This document shows, piece by piece, positions 46,200 through 54,245 of a stretch of DNA of 64,000 bases. The notes beneath the pieces are model-generated. The model did no database searches. It was given only the letters and a program-made list of their open reading frames with translations, and was not told where the DNA came from. The stretch comes from Ensifer adhaerens (GTDB taxonomy: Bacteria; Pseudomonadota; Alphaproteobacteria; Rhizobiales; Rhizobiaceae): contig NZ_LGAP01000023.1 in assembly GCF_001270265.1 (NCBI RefSeq), positions 45,898 through 109,897 of the forward strand. Reading direction: 5' to 3'. The translations under genes and the position numbers were made by a program. Position 1 is the stretch's first letter. Every line of letters starts with the position of its first letter.

Positions 46200-46523
46200 C
46201 TAGCCGAGGGCCACGCGCACTTCTCCGTCGATCACTTCGGCCGGATAGGTTCTCAGGTTCTCGCAGGCGGGAAGCCGCAGGGCCTCGCCGGTGCGATAGT
46301 CGAAGGCGCCGGAATGCTTGGGACATTCCACCTCGAAGTCCATGACCAGGCCTTCGGCAAGATGGATCGCCTCATGCGTGCAGAGGCCGGCCGTGCAGTA
46401 GACGCTGTCATCCGGGCCGCGATAAATCGCGTAGGTGCGGCCAGCATGGTCGAAGCGCAGCGCCCCTTCCTGTTCGATGTCATCGATTTTGCAGGCTGAA
46501 ACCCAGGTCATAAGGTTGCTCAT
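46200..46523 (-). CDS. mocE: MocE-family Rieske [2Fe-2S] ferredoxin
   Basis: A 107-aa soluble Rieske ferredoxin. Cluster ligands appear as Cys-x-His in GLCTHEAIHL and Cys-x-x-His in VECPKHSGAFD, 17 residues apart. The protein has no other domain. It shuttles electrons from the flavoprotein reductase to an oxygenase. The MocE name comes from the R. leguminosarum mocDEF genes, described as a ferredoxin oxygenase complex for rhizopine demethylation. Its ATG overlaps the stop of the oxygenase gene (ATGA), so the two are coupled. Confidence 0.85.
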   Translation of the reverse strand: MSNLMTWVSACKIDDIEQEGALRFDHAGRTYAIYRGPDDSVYCTAGLCTHEAIHLAEGLVMDFEVECPKHSGAFDYRTGEALRLPACENLRTYPAEVIDGEVRVALG

Positions 46524-47488
46524 TCGGCGGCCTCCCCGATTGCGTTGCGTGCCTTGCGGGCTGCGAGTTTTTCCTTTCGCTTGCGATACCGCTCCTGCAT
46601 CCTGGATTCGCCCTCGGGAGAACCGTCGTGCCAGGTGCCGAACCAGCGATCGAGCGGGATCAGGGCATCGCCATAGTTCACCTCGAAATACTTGTGGTGC
46701 AGGTAGTGCGCGTAAGCGTGGCTATCGACCAGCCTGTCTTCGCCGACCTCGACCTTGTCGAAGCCCACATGGCCAGGGATCGCACCAAAACCGGCATAGT
46801 GGAGCTGGTAGAGCATGATGATCGGGTTGGATGGCAGGACGAGGTGGTAGAACGCCGTCGCGAAGTAGAGCAGGTGCTCGACAGGGTGCATCGAAAGCGA
46901 CGACCAGGGCGAGGGATTGACCGAATTGTGATGGACGGAATGCACCCATTTGTAGAGGAGCGGCGTGTGGATCAGCCGATGAACACAGAAGAAGTGAAAT
47001 TCGTGGATGACCGGGACGGCGAGTGCGACCAGCGCCAGCGTCCAGGGGTTTTCCGCGAGGGTCAGCCAAGGGGCATAGCCGTTGGCGTAGGCCCACAGCA
47101 TCAGGACCTCGATCGCGGTCCAGATTGTCACTCCTGACAGAAACGTGCGCAGGATGTTGTCGACGTTCTGGCTTTCGAACCAGAAGGCCTTGCTTTTCTG
47201 GTCGGCGGGGAACTTGCCGTTATACTTGAAGCGGTTTTGCTGCCGCTTCAGCACATAGAGATGCAGCTCGAAGGCGCCGTAGAAGACGAGAACACAAACA
47301 GCGTTGATCGTATAGAGCCAGGCGATCCAACGGATGCCCAGCGCCTGCATTGTCTCCATCGGCGGGATCACCCAGGCCCAATAGGCCACGGCCGAAGCGG
47401 CGAAGATCGAGTTCCAGGGAAAGAAGTAATGCGGCAGCCACTTCACAAGCGCCAACAGCTTTGGTGGAAAGGCTTGCTGCTGTTGCAT
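46520..47488 (-). CDS. Sterol desaturase-family membrane di-iron oxygenase (probable MocD-like terminal oxygenase)
   Basis: A 322-aa integral membrane protein with several helices and the histidine boxes of the fatty-acid-hydroxylase superfamily: HRLIH, HSVHH, MHPVEH and, near the C-terminus, HAYAHYLHH. These hold a di-iron centre for O2-dependent hydroxylation or desaturation. The C-terminal 40 residues are strongly basic and cytoplasmic. The ATG at 47488 is chosen as the first Met before the conserved part; the ribosome site is weak. It is first gene of the six-gene operon and coupled to mocE. Hydroxylation of an O-methyl group would release formaldehyde, matching the frmA gene at the operon end. 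Confidence 0.85.
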   Translation of the reverse strand: MQQQQAFPPKLLALVKWLPHYFFPWNSIFAASAVAYWAWVIPPMETMQALGIRWIAWLYTINAVCVLVFYGAFELHLYVLKRQQNRFKYNGKFPADQKSKAFWFESQNVDNILRTFLSGVTIWTAIEVLMLWAYANGYAPWLTLAENPWTLALVALAVPVIHEFHFFCVHRLIHTPLLYKWVHSVHHNSVNPSPWSSLSMHPVEHLLYFATAFYHLVLPSNPIIMLYQLHYAGFGAIPGHVGFDKVEVGEDRLVDSHAYAHYLHHKYFEVNYGDALIPLDRWFGTWHDGSPEGESRMQERYRKRKEKLAARKARNAIGEAAE

Positions 47489-47744
47489 TTGATGTGCCGA
47501 GCACGGCGGACCCACGCCACGAAATGCCAGCCGAGGAGCGATGGTACGCCCCAATTCGGGGTGTCCAACCTGCTCGGACAGTCAATCGATAGACGATGGG
47601 TTGTGCAAAGTGAGAGTTGACCGTTTTCGGTGGCGAGGCGACACTTGCAAGCTGCAGCAAGGCAGGAGGAAAAACGATGGCCGAGCCATACCCTTGGCGC
47701 CACATGGCAAGCGCGCCGAAAAACGGCAGTCGGATCCTCGTCAC
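47489..47744. other. Upstream region of the moc-like operon
   Basis: It presumably holds the moc-like promoter. Frames running through it are out-of-phase extensions of the neighbouring oxygenase gene or of the epimerase fragment. I see no convincing operator. Confidence 0.4.
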
Positions 47745-47973
47745 GGGTACCGTCCGGCAGATAGTCCGGACGATGCGACCAGAGGTGACGCGCATCGGAA
47801 ACGATGGCATCGCGCGAGGTGAAATAGGGATGCCAGCCCATGCCGGCAGGCATCGGCCGCTCGGAGCGGTTCTCCACCGTCAGGGTAAGGCGCAGGCTTT
47901 CATCGCCGAGTTCGAAATGTTGCTCGGAACGAAAATCCCACGGCCAGTCCTCATTACCGGTTGCCGGCATCAA
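47745..47973 (-). pseudogene. Aldose 1-epimerase (GalM-like) internal fragment
   Basis: About 75 codons on the minus strand read DWPWDFRSEQHFELGDESL, LTLTVENRSERPMPAGMGWH and PYFTSR, the central part of aldose 1-epimerases (GalM fold; MPAGxGWHPYF is the recognisable core). The N-terminal third and the C-terminal half are missing and the frame runs into unrelated sequence. It is a leftover of a sugar gene lost when the moc-like and aco-like blocks were joined. Confidence 0.75.
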
Positions 47974-48017
47974 GTCACGCCCTCGTTAACTTGACGTTGC
48001 CAACGAGAGTGTGTCAG

Positions 48018-48033
48018 CCTCCCGTTTGGGAGG
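48018..48033 (+). promoter_or_regulatory. Hairpin that includes the ribosome site of the sigma-54 activator gene
   Basis: CCTCCC (48018-48023) and GGGAGG (48028-48033) are exact complements around GTTT. GGGAGG is the Shine-Dalgarno sequence of the gene starting at 48041. Folding would hide it, so translation of the activator could be kept low. Confidence 0.55.
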
Positions 48034-48040
48034 ACGATCA

Positions 48041-49912
48041 ATGTCGACGCCGCTATCGCATATACGTGAGATAGAGCGTGTTGCCTCGGGGGGAGCGAGC
48101 CCGCGAGATGAACCCGTCGTCCGGTCCTGGCTTCGCTGCCTCAACGACTACAAGCTGGATCCCGCGATCGCGCAGGAAGCCTATATTGTTCCGGGACAGA
48201 AGTTGCGCGAGCATCGCGAGCAAGCCGAAGAACTGATCCGCATCGGCCGCTCCGGCCTCGAGGGGCTGTTCAACCAAGTCGCCGAGCAGAACTATGTTTT
48301 GCTGTTGTCAGATGCGCGCGGCGTCACGGTAGATTTCATGGGGGACCCGACCTTCGACAACCAGTTGCGCAAGGCCGGGCTCTATCTCGGCTCGGAATGG
48401 TCAGAGAGCCGCGCAGGCACCTGCGCTGTAGGGGCATGCATCGTCTCCGGGGAGCCGGTCATCATTCATCAGGACGATCATTTCGACACCAGCCATATCG
48501 GGCTGACCTGTACGGCAGCTCCCGTCTTCGACACGCTCGGTGACCTCACCGCCGTGCTCGACATATCCCAGCTCCGATCGCCATCGGCCAAGGCGAGCCA
48601 GCAACTGGCGCTGCATCTCGTGTCCGCCACCGCGCGTCGGATCGAGCTCGCCAACCTCATGACCCGTACCCGCAATGATTGGGTACTGCGACTCGCCAGG
48701 TCCCCGGAATTCCTAGATGTCGACCCGGACGCCGCCATCGCTCTGGACGGCAGCGGGCGCATCACCGGCATGACCCATGGCGGTTTCGGAGCGCTCGCCC
48801 GTTCAATGAATATGCAAGGCCTGCGGACACGTGATTTCCTTAGCCTGTCTATCTCCGAGGTATTTGATATCGGCGTAGACGATCTGCCCAACTTCATGCG
48901 CGGCCGGCCGAACGGCGAACGTCTGCTCCGGGCCAAGAGCGGCCTGGTCCTCTTTGCAAGTGCGATCGCGCCAGTCGTCAGCATCCGCACGCCTGCCGAA
49001 GCGGAACTGCGACTGCCGCGAGCCTTACGCGATCTGAGCTGCGGCGACGCTGCAATGGAAGGGATGCAGGCGCGCGCTGCCAAGCTTGCCACCCATCGCA
49101 TTCCGATCTTAATCCAGGGCGAAACGGGCAGCGGCAAGGAATACCTTGCTCGGGCGATCCATGACAGCTGCGGCGACAACGGCAAATTCGTCGCCGTCAA
49201 TTGCGCGGCGATCCCGGAGCATCTCATTGAATCCGAACTCTTCGGTTACGCGCCCGGTGCCTTCACCGGCGCAAGCCAAAAAGGCAAGCGCGGCTTGATC
49301 GAGGAGGCGGACGGCGGCACCCTTTTCCTCGACGAGATTGGCGACATGCCGCTCACGCTGCAAAGCCGCTTGCTGCGCGTGCTTTCGGAAAATGAGGTGC
49401 AGGCCGTTGGCGCACTGAAGGCCCGCCCGATCCGCCTGCGCGTGGTCTCTGCCTCCCACCGCGATCTGGCGGAACTGGTGAAGGAGGGCCGTTTCCGACA
49501 AGACCTTTATTACCGTCTGAACGCCGCGACGCTCTGCCTCCCCGCATTGCGTGAGCGTCAGGATCTCGGCTGGCTGATCGACCAGTTGCTCGCTCGCATC
49601 GAGAAGGAGAACAACGAGTCCTACCGCATCGACAAGGCTGCGCGGGCGGTATTGCTGGCGCATCAATGGCCGGGAAATCTGCGCGAGCTTTCCAACGTCT
49701 TGCGGGTGGCCGCCGCGCTTTCCGAAGGGGGCCTCATCGATACCGAGTGCCTGCCGGAACATCTCTTCTCCGCCGCCGTCCGTTCGCTGCCTGGCGAGGA
49801 TGATGCACTGCGTCAGGCGCTGCGAGACTGCGGCGACAACGTCTCGGCACTTGCGAGGAAGCTCGGCGTCAACCGCTCGACCATCCACCGTCGCCTGAAG
49901 CGGCTCAACTGA
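48041..49912 (+). CDS. AcoR-type sigma-54-dependent transcriptional activator
   Basis: A 623-aa enhancer-binding protein. The N-terminal half is a GAF-type sensor region (about 70-190, with ESRAGTCAVGACIVSGEPV) plus a PAS-like stretch. The AAA+ domain (about 320-545) has Walker A GETGSGKE, the sigma-54 contact loop GAFTGA and Walker B GGTLFLDEIGD. A Fis-type HTH lies at the end (ALARKLGVNRSTIHRRLKRL). The ATG at 48041 follows GGGAGGACGATCA. AcoR proteins respond to acetoin-like compounds. It probably activates the predicted -24/-12 promoter at 50023, directly downstream, through the repeats at 49923-49950. Confidence 0.93.
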   Translation: MSTPLSHIREIERVASGGASPRDEPVVRSWLRCLNDYKLDPAIAQEAYIVPGQKLREHREQAEELIRIGRSGLEGLFNQVAEQNYVLLLSDARGVTVDFMGDPTFDNQLRKAGLYLGSEWSESRAGTCAVGACIVSGEPVIIHQDDHFDTSHIGLTCTAAPVFDTLGDLTAVLDISQLRSPSAKASQQLALHLVSATARRIELANLMTRTRNDWVLRLARSPEFLDVDPDAAIALDGSGRITGMTHGGFGALARSMNMQGLRTRDFLSLSISEVFDIGVDDLPNFMRGRPNGERLLRAKSGLVLFASAIAPVVSIRTPAEAELRLPRALRDLSCGDAAMEGMQARAAKLATHRIPILIQGETGSGKEYLARAIHDSCGDNGKFVAVNCAAIPEHLIESELFGYAPGAFTGASQKGKRGLIEEADGGTLFLDEIGDMPLTLQSRLLRVLSENEVQAVGALKARPIRLRVVSASHRDLAELVKEGRFRQDLYYRLNAATLCLPALRERQDLGWLIDQLLARIEKENNESYRIDKAARAVLLAHQWPGNLRELSNVLRVAAALSEGGLIDTECLPEHLFSAAVRSLPGEDDALRQALRDCGDNVSALARKLGVNRSTIHRRLKRLN

Positions 49913-49922
49913 CGCAACGCCT

Positions 49923-49950
49923 GCAACACCTGTTGCGGAGCAACTGTTGC
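49923..49950. promoter_or_regulatory. Predicted upstream activating sequence for the AcoR-type activator
   Basis: Two inverted repeats share the same arms: GCAAC-ACCT-GTTGC (49923-49936) and GCAAC-T-GTTGC (49940-49950), three bases apart. A further GCAAC occurs at 49914-49918. They lie about 75-100 bases upstream of the -24/-12 element, the usual distance for enhancer sites. Confidence 0.65.
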
Positions 49951-50022
49951 ATTCCCCGAGGCTTACGGCTGCGTTTATTTTAAATCATTGATATTACGCC
50001 ACAAATAGGCAACATCGCGATC

Positions 50023-50038
50023 TGGCATGCCGTTTGCT
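50023..50038 (+). promoter_or_regulatory. Predicted sigma-54 (-24/-12) promoter
   Basis: TGGCATGCCGTTTGCT matches the consensus TGGCACGNNNNTTGCW with a single C-to-T change. GG and GC are separated by the required 10 bases. It is 36 bases upstream of the dehydrogenase ATG and downstream of the predicted enhancer repeats. Confidence 0.8.
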
Positions 50039-50073
50039 GAACCTCCTGCGCAAGAACAACAGGAGGAAACACA

Positions 50074-51147
50074 ATGAAAGCTCTGCGCTTTCACGCCGCC
50101 AAGGATCTGCGCATTGACGATGTCGAGGCCCCGCCTGCGCCCGGACCGGGCGAGGTGCTGGTGGAAAATCGCTTCTGCGGCATCTGCGGAACCGATCTGC
50201 ATGAATACGCCTATGGCCCGATCTTCATTCCGAAGGAGCCGCATCCCTTCACGGGCGCCCATGGACCACAGATCCTCGGTCATGAATTCGGCGGCGTCGT
50301 GAAGGCGGTCGGCCAAGGGGTCCGCCATGTGAAGCAGGGCGACCGGGTCTCGATCCAGCCGCTGATCATGCCGCGCCGCGGCGACTATTATGCCGATCGC
50401 GGTCTGTTTCACCTGAGCGCCAACCTCGCACTTGCAGGCCTCTCCTGGCATTCCGGGGGGATGGCGGAGGCCGCCCTTCTCAACGACTACAATGTCCAAC
50501 CCATTCCAGATGCGCTGTCCGACGAGGAAGCCGCGCTGATAGAACCGACCGCAGTCGCCGTTTACGCCTGCGACCGCGGCGGCGTCACCGCCGGCAACAG
50601 TGTGCTGGTCACCGGCGCGGGACCGATCGGCATCCTCGTCGCCATGGCCGCGCGAGCCGCAGGCGCGTCGAAGATCTTCCTCTCCGATCTCAACGAAACG
50701 CGGCTGTCGCTGGCGAAAGAGGCACTAGGCGAAGCCCGCACGATCAATCCAAAGATGGAGAAGGTCAGCGACGTTGTGCAAGCCGAGACCGAAGGCGGCG
50801 TCGGCTGCGACGTCGCTATCGAATGCGTCGGCAACGAACATGCGCTCAAGAGTTGCGCAGGCGCCGTGCGCAAGCAGGGTGTCGTCGTACAGACCGGCCT
50901 TCATCCCGGTGAAAACCCGCTGAACTGGTTCGACGTGACCTTCAAGGACATCGATATTCGCGGCTCCTGGGCCTACCCGACCCATTACTGGCCGCGTGTG
51001 GCGCGCTTGATCGCCAGCGGCCAGATTCCGGCTCGGCGGATCGTCACCAAATATGTCTCGCTCGACGAGGCGGTCTCGGCAGGGTTCGACAAGCTACTCG
51101 ATCCCGCCGGCACCCATTTGAAAATTCTGATCGACCTCAAGCGTTAG
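50074..51147 (+). CDS. Zinc-dependent medium-chain alcohol dehydrogenase, 2,3-butanediol-dehydrogenase-like
   Basis: A 357-aa MDR enzyme. Catalytic-zinc ligands lie in FCGICGTDLHEY and ILGHEFGG. The NAD motif is VLVTGAGPIGILVAMAARAAG (about 175-195), and FLSDLNETRLSLAKE gives the Asp that favours NAD(H). The four cysteines of a structural zinc, present in many relatives, are absent (QPLIMPRRGDYYADRG stands there). The ATG follows ACAGGAGGAAACACA. AcoR-regulated members oxidise 2,3-butanediol, but the partner gene here is an FMO, not acetoin dehydrogenase. The substrate is therefore open. Confidence 0.88.
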   Translation: MKALRFHAAKDLRIDDVEAPPAPGPGEVLVENRFCGICGTDLHEYAYGPIFIPKEPHPFTGAHGPQILGHEFGGVVKAVGQGVRHVKQGDRVSIQPLIMPRRGDYYADRGLFHLSANLALAGLSWHSGGMAEAALLNDYNVQPIPDALSDEEAALIEPTAVAVYACDRGGVTAGNSVLVTGAGPIGILVAMAARAAGASKIFLSDLNETRLSLAKEALGEARTINPKMEKVSDVVQAETEGGVGCDVAIECVGNEHALKSCAGAVRKQGVVVQTGLHPGENPLNWFDVTFKDIDIRGSWAYPTHYWPRVARLIASGQIPARRIVTKYVSLDEAVSAGFDKLLDPAGTHLKILIDLKR

Positions 51148-51214
51148 GCCGGTCCGCGTTGCGGGACGGTTGAGGAGCCGTCCCGTTTTCCATCAAAGAG
51201 CAGGAGGAGAAACG

Positions 51215-53014
51215 ATGCTCGAGAAGACCCCCACCACCCGCGTCCATGCGCTGCTTGATGCCCTCGGCGGCGCACTCGAAACCGGCCGTATCGATGATGC
51301 GGTCAACCTCTTCGCCGAGGAATGCTACTGGCGCGACCTCGTCGCCTTCACCTGGAACATCAAGACGGTCGAGGGCCGGGATCAGGTGCGCGACATGCTT
51401 CATGCACAGCTCGCCTCCGCAAAGCCCTCCAATTGGCGCGTCGCCGCCGGCGAGGAAGCGATCGAGGCGGATGGCGTGCTCGAAAGCTGGATCTCTTTCG
51501 AGACAGCGACAGGGCGCGGCTATGGCCTTGTGCGCATCAAGAACGGCCTTATCTGGACTCTGCTGACGGCGTTGGCCGAACTTAAGGGCCACGAGGAGAA
51601 GTCCGGCTTTACCCGCCCGCTCGGCGCCAAGCACGGTCAGAATGTCGGTGCGAAAACCTGGAAAGAGGAGCGCGAGCATGAGGAGCGCACCCTAGGCTAT
51701 GAAACGCAGCCCTATGTGGTGATCATCGGCGGCGGACAGGGCGGCATTGCGCTTGGCGCTCGGCTTCGCCAGTTGGGCGTGCCCACCATCATCCTCGAAA
51801 AGAACGATCGGCCAGGCGACAGCTGGCGCAAGCGCTATAAGTCGCTCTGTCTGCACGACCCCGTCTGGTACGATCACCTGCCCTACATCGATTTCCCGAA
51901 GAACTGGCCGGTCTTCACGCCGAAGGACAAGATCGGTGATTGGCTGGAATTCTATACGAAGGTGATGGAGCTGAACTACTGGACACGCTCCACCGCCAAA
52001 TCGGCAAAATGGGACGAAGCCACGAAGGAATGGGCGATCGTGGTCGACCGCAACGGTGAGGAAGTGCTGCTGCGGCCGAAGCAACTCGTCTTTGCAACAG
52101 GCATGTCCGGCAAGCCGAACATTCCGGATTTCAAGGGCCGCGAGCGCTTCAAGGGTGAGCAGCATCATTCCTCGCAGCACCCGGGGCCGGATGGCTACAA
52201 GGGCAAGAAGGTTGTCGTGATCGGTTCGAACAATTCGGCCCATGACATCTGCGCCGCGCTTTTCGAGGCGGGCGTCGACGTCACGATGATCCAGCGCTCG
52301 ACGACCCATATCGTCAAGTCCGACACGCTGATGGATATCGGCCTCGGCGGGCTCTATTCCGAACAGGCGCTGGCGAATGGCGTGACGACGGGCAAGGCGG
52401 ACCTCATCTTCGCCTCGCTCCCCTATCGGATCATGCACGAGTTCCAGATCCCGCTTTACGACAAGATGCGCGAACGCGACGCCAACTTCTACGCGGCGCT
52501 GGAGAAAGTCGGCTTCCAGCTGGATTGGGGGGCGGATGGTTCAGGTCTGTTCATGAAGTACCTGCGCCGCGGATCCGGGTACTACATCGATATCGGCGCT
52601 TCGCAGCTGATCATCGATGGCAAGGTGAAGCTTGCCGCGGGACAGGTGGAGGAAATCACCGAAACCTCCGTAAAACTGTCTGACGGCAAGGAAATCCTGG
52701 CCGACGTCATCGTCTATGCGACGGGCTACGGTTCGATGAACGGCTGGGTCGCAGATCTCATCGACCAGGACACCGCCGACAGGGTCGGCAAAGTCTGGGG
52801 CCTCGGCTCCGATACGCCGAAGGATCCCGGCCCCTGGGAAGGCGAACAGCGCAACATGTGGAAGCCGACGCAACAGGAGGCACTGTGGTTCCACGGCGGC
52901 AACCTGCACCAGTCGCGCCATTATTCGCAGTATCTGTCGCTGCAACTGAAGGCACGCATGGAAGGTATTCATTCACCGGTCTATGGCCTGCAAAGCGTCC
53001 ATCACAAACGTTGA
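51215..53014 (+). CDS. SnoaL-domain/flavin-containing monooxygenase fusion (YUCCA/Baeyer-Villiger-like)
   Basis: A 599-aa protein. Residues 1-125 look like a SnoaL/NTF2-fold domain (FAEECYWRDLVAFTWNIKTV, EGRDQVRDMLH). An FMO core follows, with FAD motif VVIIGGGQGGIALGAR (about 167-182), FKGEQHHSSQHPG (close to the FMO fingerprint FxGxxxHxxx), FATGMSGKPN and an NADPH motif VVVIGSNNSAHDICAAL (about 333-350). The enzyme would insert one oxygen atom into a ketone, amine or carbon centre. The ATG follows CAGGAGGAGAAACG. Co-transcribed with the upstream dehydrogenase, it could act on the ketone that enzyme makes. Confidence 0.9.
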   Translation: MLEKTPTTRVHALLDALGGALETGRIDDAVNLFAEECYWRDLVAFTWNIKTVEGRDQVRDMLHAQLASAKPSNWRVAAGEEAIEADGVLESWISFETATGRGYGLVRIKNGLIWTLLTALAELKGHEEKSGFTRPLGAKHGQNVGAKTWKEEREHEERTLGYETQPYVVIIGGGQGGIALGARLRQLGVPTIILEKNDRPGDSWRKRYKSLCLHDPVWYDHLPYIDFPKNWPVFTPKDKIGDWLEFYTKVMELNYWTRSTAKSAKWDEATKEWAIVVDRNGEEVLLRPKQLVFATGMSGKPNIPDFKGRERFKGEQHHSSQHPGPDGYKGKKVVVIGSNNSAHDICAALFEAGVDVTMIQRSTTHIVKSDTLMDIGLGGLYSEQALANGVTTGKADLIFASLPYRIMHEFQIPLYDKMRERDANFYAALEKVGFQLDWGADGSGLFMKYLRRGSGYYIDIGASQLIIDGKVKLAAGQVEEITETSVKLSDGKEILADVIVYATGYGSMNGWVADLIDQDTADRVGKVWGLGSDTPKDPGPWEGEQRNMWKPTQQEALWFHGGNLHQSRHYSQYLSLQLKARMEGIHSPVYGLQSVHHKR

Positions 53015-53027
53015 CACGTCAAAAGGG

Positions 53028-53054
53028 GCAGAGGGCGGCACATCCGCCCTCTGC
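53028..53054. terminator. Strong hairpin between convergent FMO and dpp operons
   Basis: A perfect 11-bp stem (GCAGAGGGCGG at 53028-53038 and its complement at 53044-53054) with a 5-base loop begins 14 bases after the FMO stop. On the minus strand it is followed by CCCCTTTTG, so it may end transcripts from both sides. The remaining about 200 bases to the dppF stop hold no recognised gene. Confidence 0.65.
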
Positions 53055-53252
53055 GGAACCGAGCCGGTTGGTGCGGCAGCGGTGCAGTCACGCGTCGAGC
53101 CCACCCTTTTTGACTGCGGCCGCTACCACCGAAGGCTATCGGCAAGCGGTGGGTCGCGCTTCGCCCGAGCGCAGCGAACAGCTCCAAATTTGCACAGTCG
53201 GAAATATCATGCCGACGGAAGGCGGAGCGCACCTATAGCGCTCGTCTGCGCC

Positions 53253-54245
53253 TTAACCCTGCGCCAGATGACATCTCGCGTGGCGCGCGCCATCGCTGAG
53301 GCGCTGGAGAACCTGCGGTGCCTCACAGCCAGCAGCGGCCTTGCCGCACCGTTCCTTGTAGAAGCAACCGGCGGGCAGTTTGCGGTTGTTTGGAAGCTCC
53401 CCCATCCGCACCTCGGCAATGGTCGGCAAGGGACTTGCGAAACTCGGAGCTGAGGCCAGAAGCGTTTGGGTGTATGGGTGCCGAGGATTGCCAAGAACCT
53501 CGTCGGCCGGACCTGATTCAACGATCTGGCCGAGATACATCACAGCGACATCGTCGCAGAAATGGCGCACCAGCGCGACATCGTGCGAAATCAAGAGGTA
53601 CGTTAGCCCCCGCTCCCGCTGCAACTTCAAAAGCAGGTTGACGATCTGCGCCTGCACCGACACATCGAGCGCCGATGTCGGCTCGTCCAACACCATGAGA
53701 TCGGGATCCGTGCTGATGGCGCGGGCGATTGCGATGCGCTGGCGCTGGCCGCCTGAAAATTCGTGGGGCAGACGATCCAGATGTTCCGGCCTCAACCCGA
53801 CGGCAACGGCCAGTTGCCCCGCCTTCGCATGCAGTTCGGCATTGCTGTGCCCGCCGCGAATGTGCAGCGGTTCGCTGATCAGCCGCCAGACCGGCAGGCG
53901 GCGATCGAGCGAGGATTGCGGATCCTGGAAAACGATCTGCATCTTCTGCCGCAGTTCGCGTTTCTGCCTTCCCTGTGCTGCCTGCAAATCCTCGCCGTCG
54001 ATCGCCACCCTGCCCTTCTCGTAGGGCGCAAGCCCGATGATCGCCTGGGCGAGCGTGCTCTTGCCGCAACCGGACTCGCCGACAATGCCGAGGCTTCCAC
54101 CGCCGCGAACCTGAAGGGTGACGCCGTTGACGGCGTGGACATGCGAGGTGGGGCGACCGAGCCAGTCGCGGGATGCCGGGAAGCGGACATTGAGATCGGA
54201 AACCTCCAGAACAGGCCGGGCTATCGTGTCAACGCCTTCGGTCAT
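53253..54245 (-). CDS. dppF: Dipeptide/oligopeptide ABC transporter ATPase, DppF-like
   Basis: A 330-aa ATPase: Walker [12 protein letters not shown], signature FSGGQRQRIAIARA, Walker B LMVLDEPTSALDV, and the C-terminal oligo_HPY region HPYTQTLLAS plus a cysteine-containing tail (GCFYKERCGKAAAGC) that in this family can hold an Fe-S cluster. The ATG at 54245 overlaps the dppD stop (ATGA). With DppD it energises uptake through DppBC. Confidence 0.94.
   Translation of the reverse strand: MTEGVDTIARPVLEVSDLNVRFPASRDWLGRPTSHVHAVNGVTLQVRGGGSLGIVGESGCGKSTLAQAIIGLAPYEKGRVAIDGEDLQAAQGRQKRELRQKMQIVFQDPQSSLDRRLPVWRLISEPLHIRGGHSNAELHAKAGQLAVAVGLRPEHLDRLPHEFSGGQRQRIAIARAISTDPDLMVLDEPTSALDVSVQAQIVNLLLKLQRERGLTYLLISHDVALVRHFCDDVAVMYLGQIVESGPADEVLGNPRHPYTQTLLASAPSFASPLPTIAEVRMGELPNNRKLPAGCFYKERCGKAAAGCEAPQVLQRLSDGARHARCHLAQG

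Noticed and set aside
47484..47499. GG-N10-GC element (minus strand) at the start of the oxygenase gene, resembling a sigma-54 promoter
   Set aside because: The -12 part would overlap the start codon and leave no leader, and TTGC is poorly matched. Considered a chance match.
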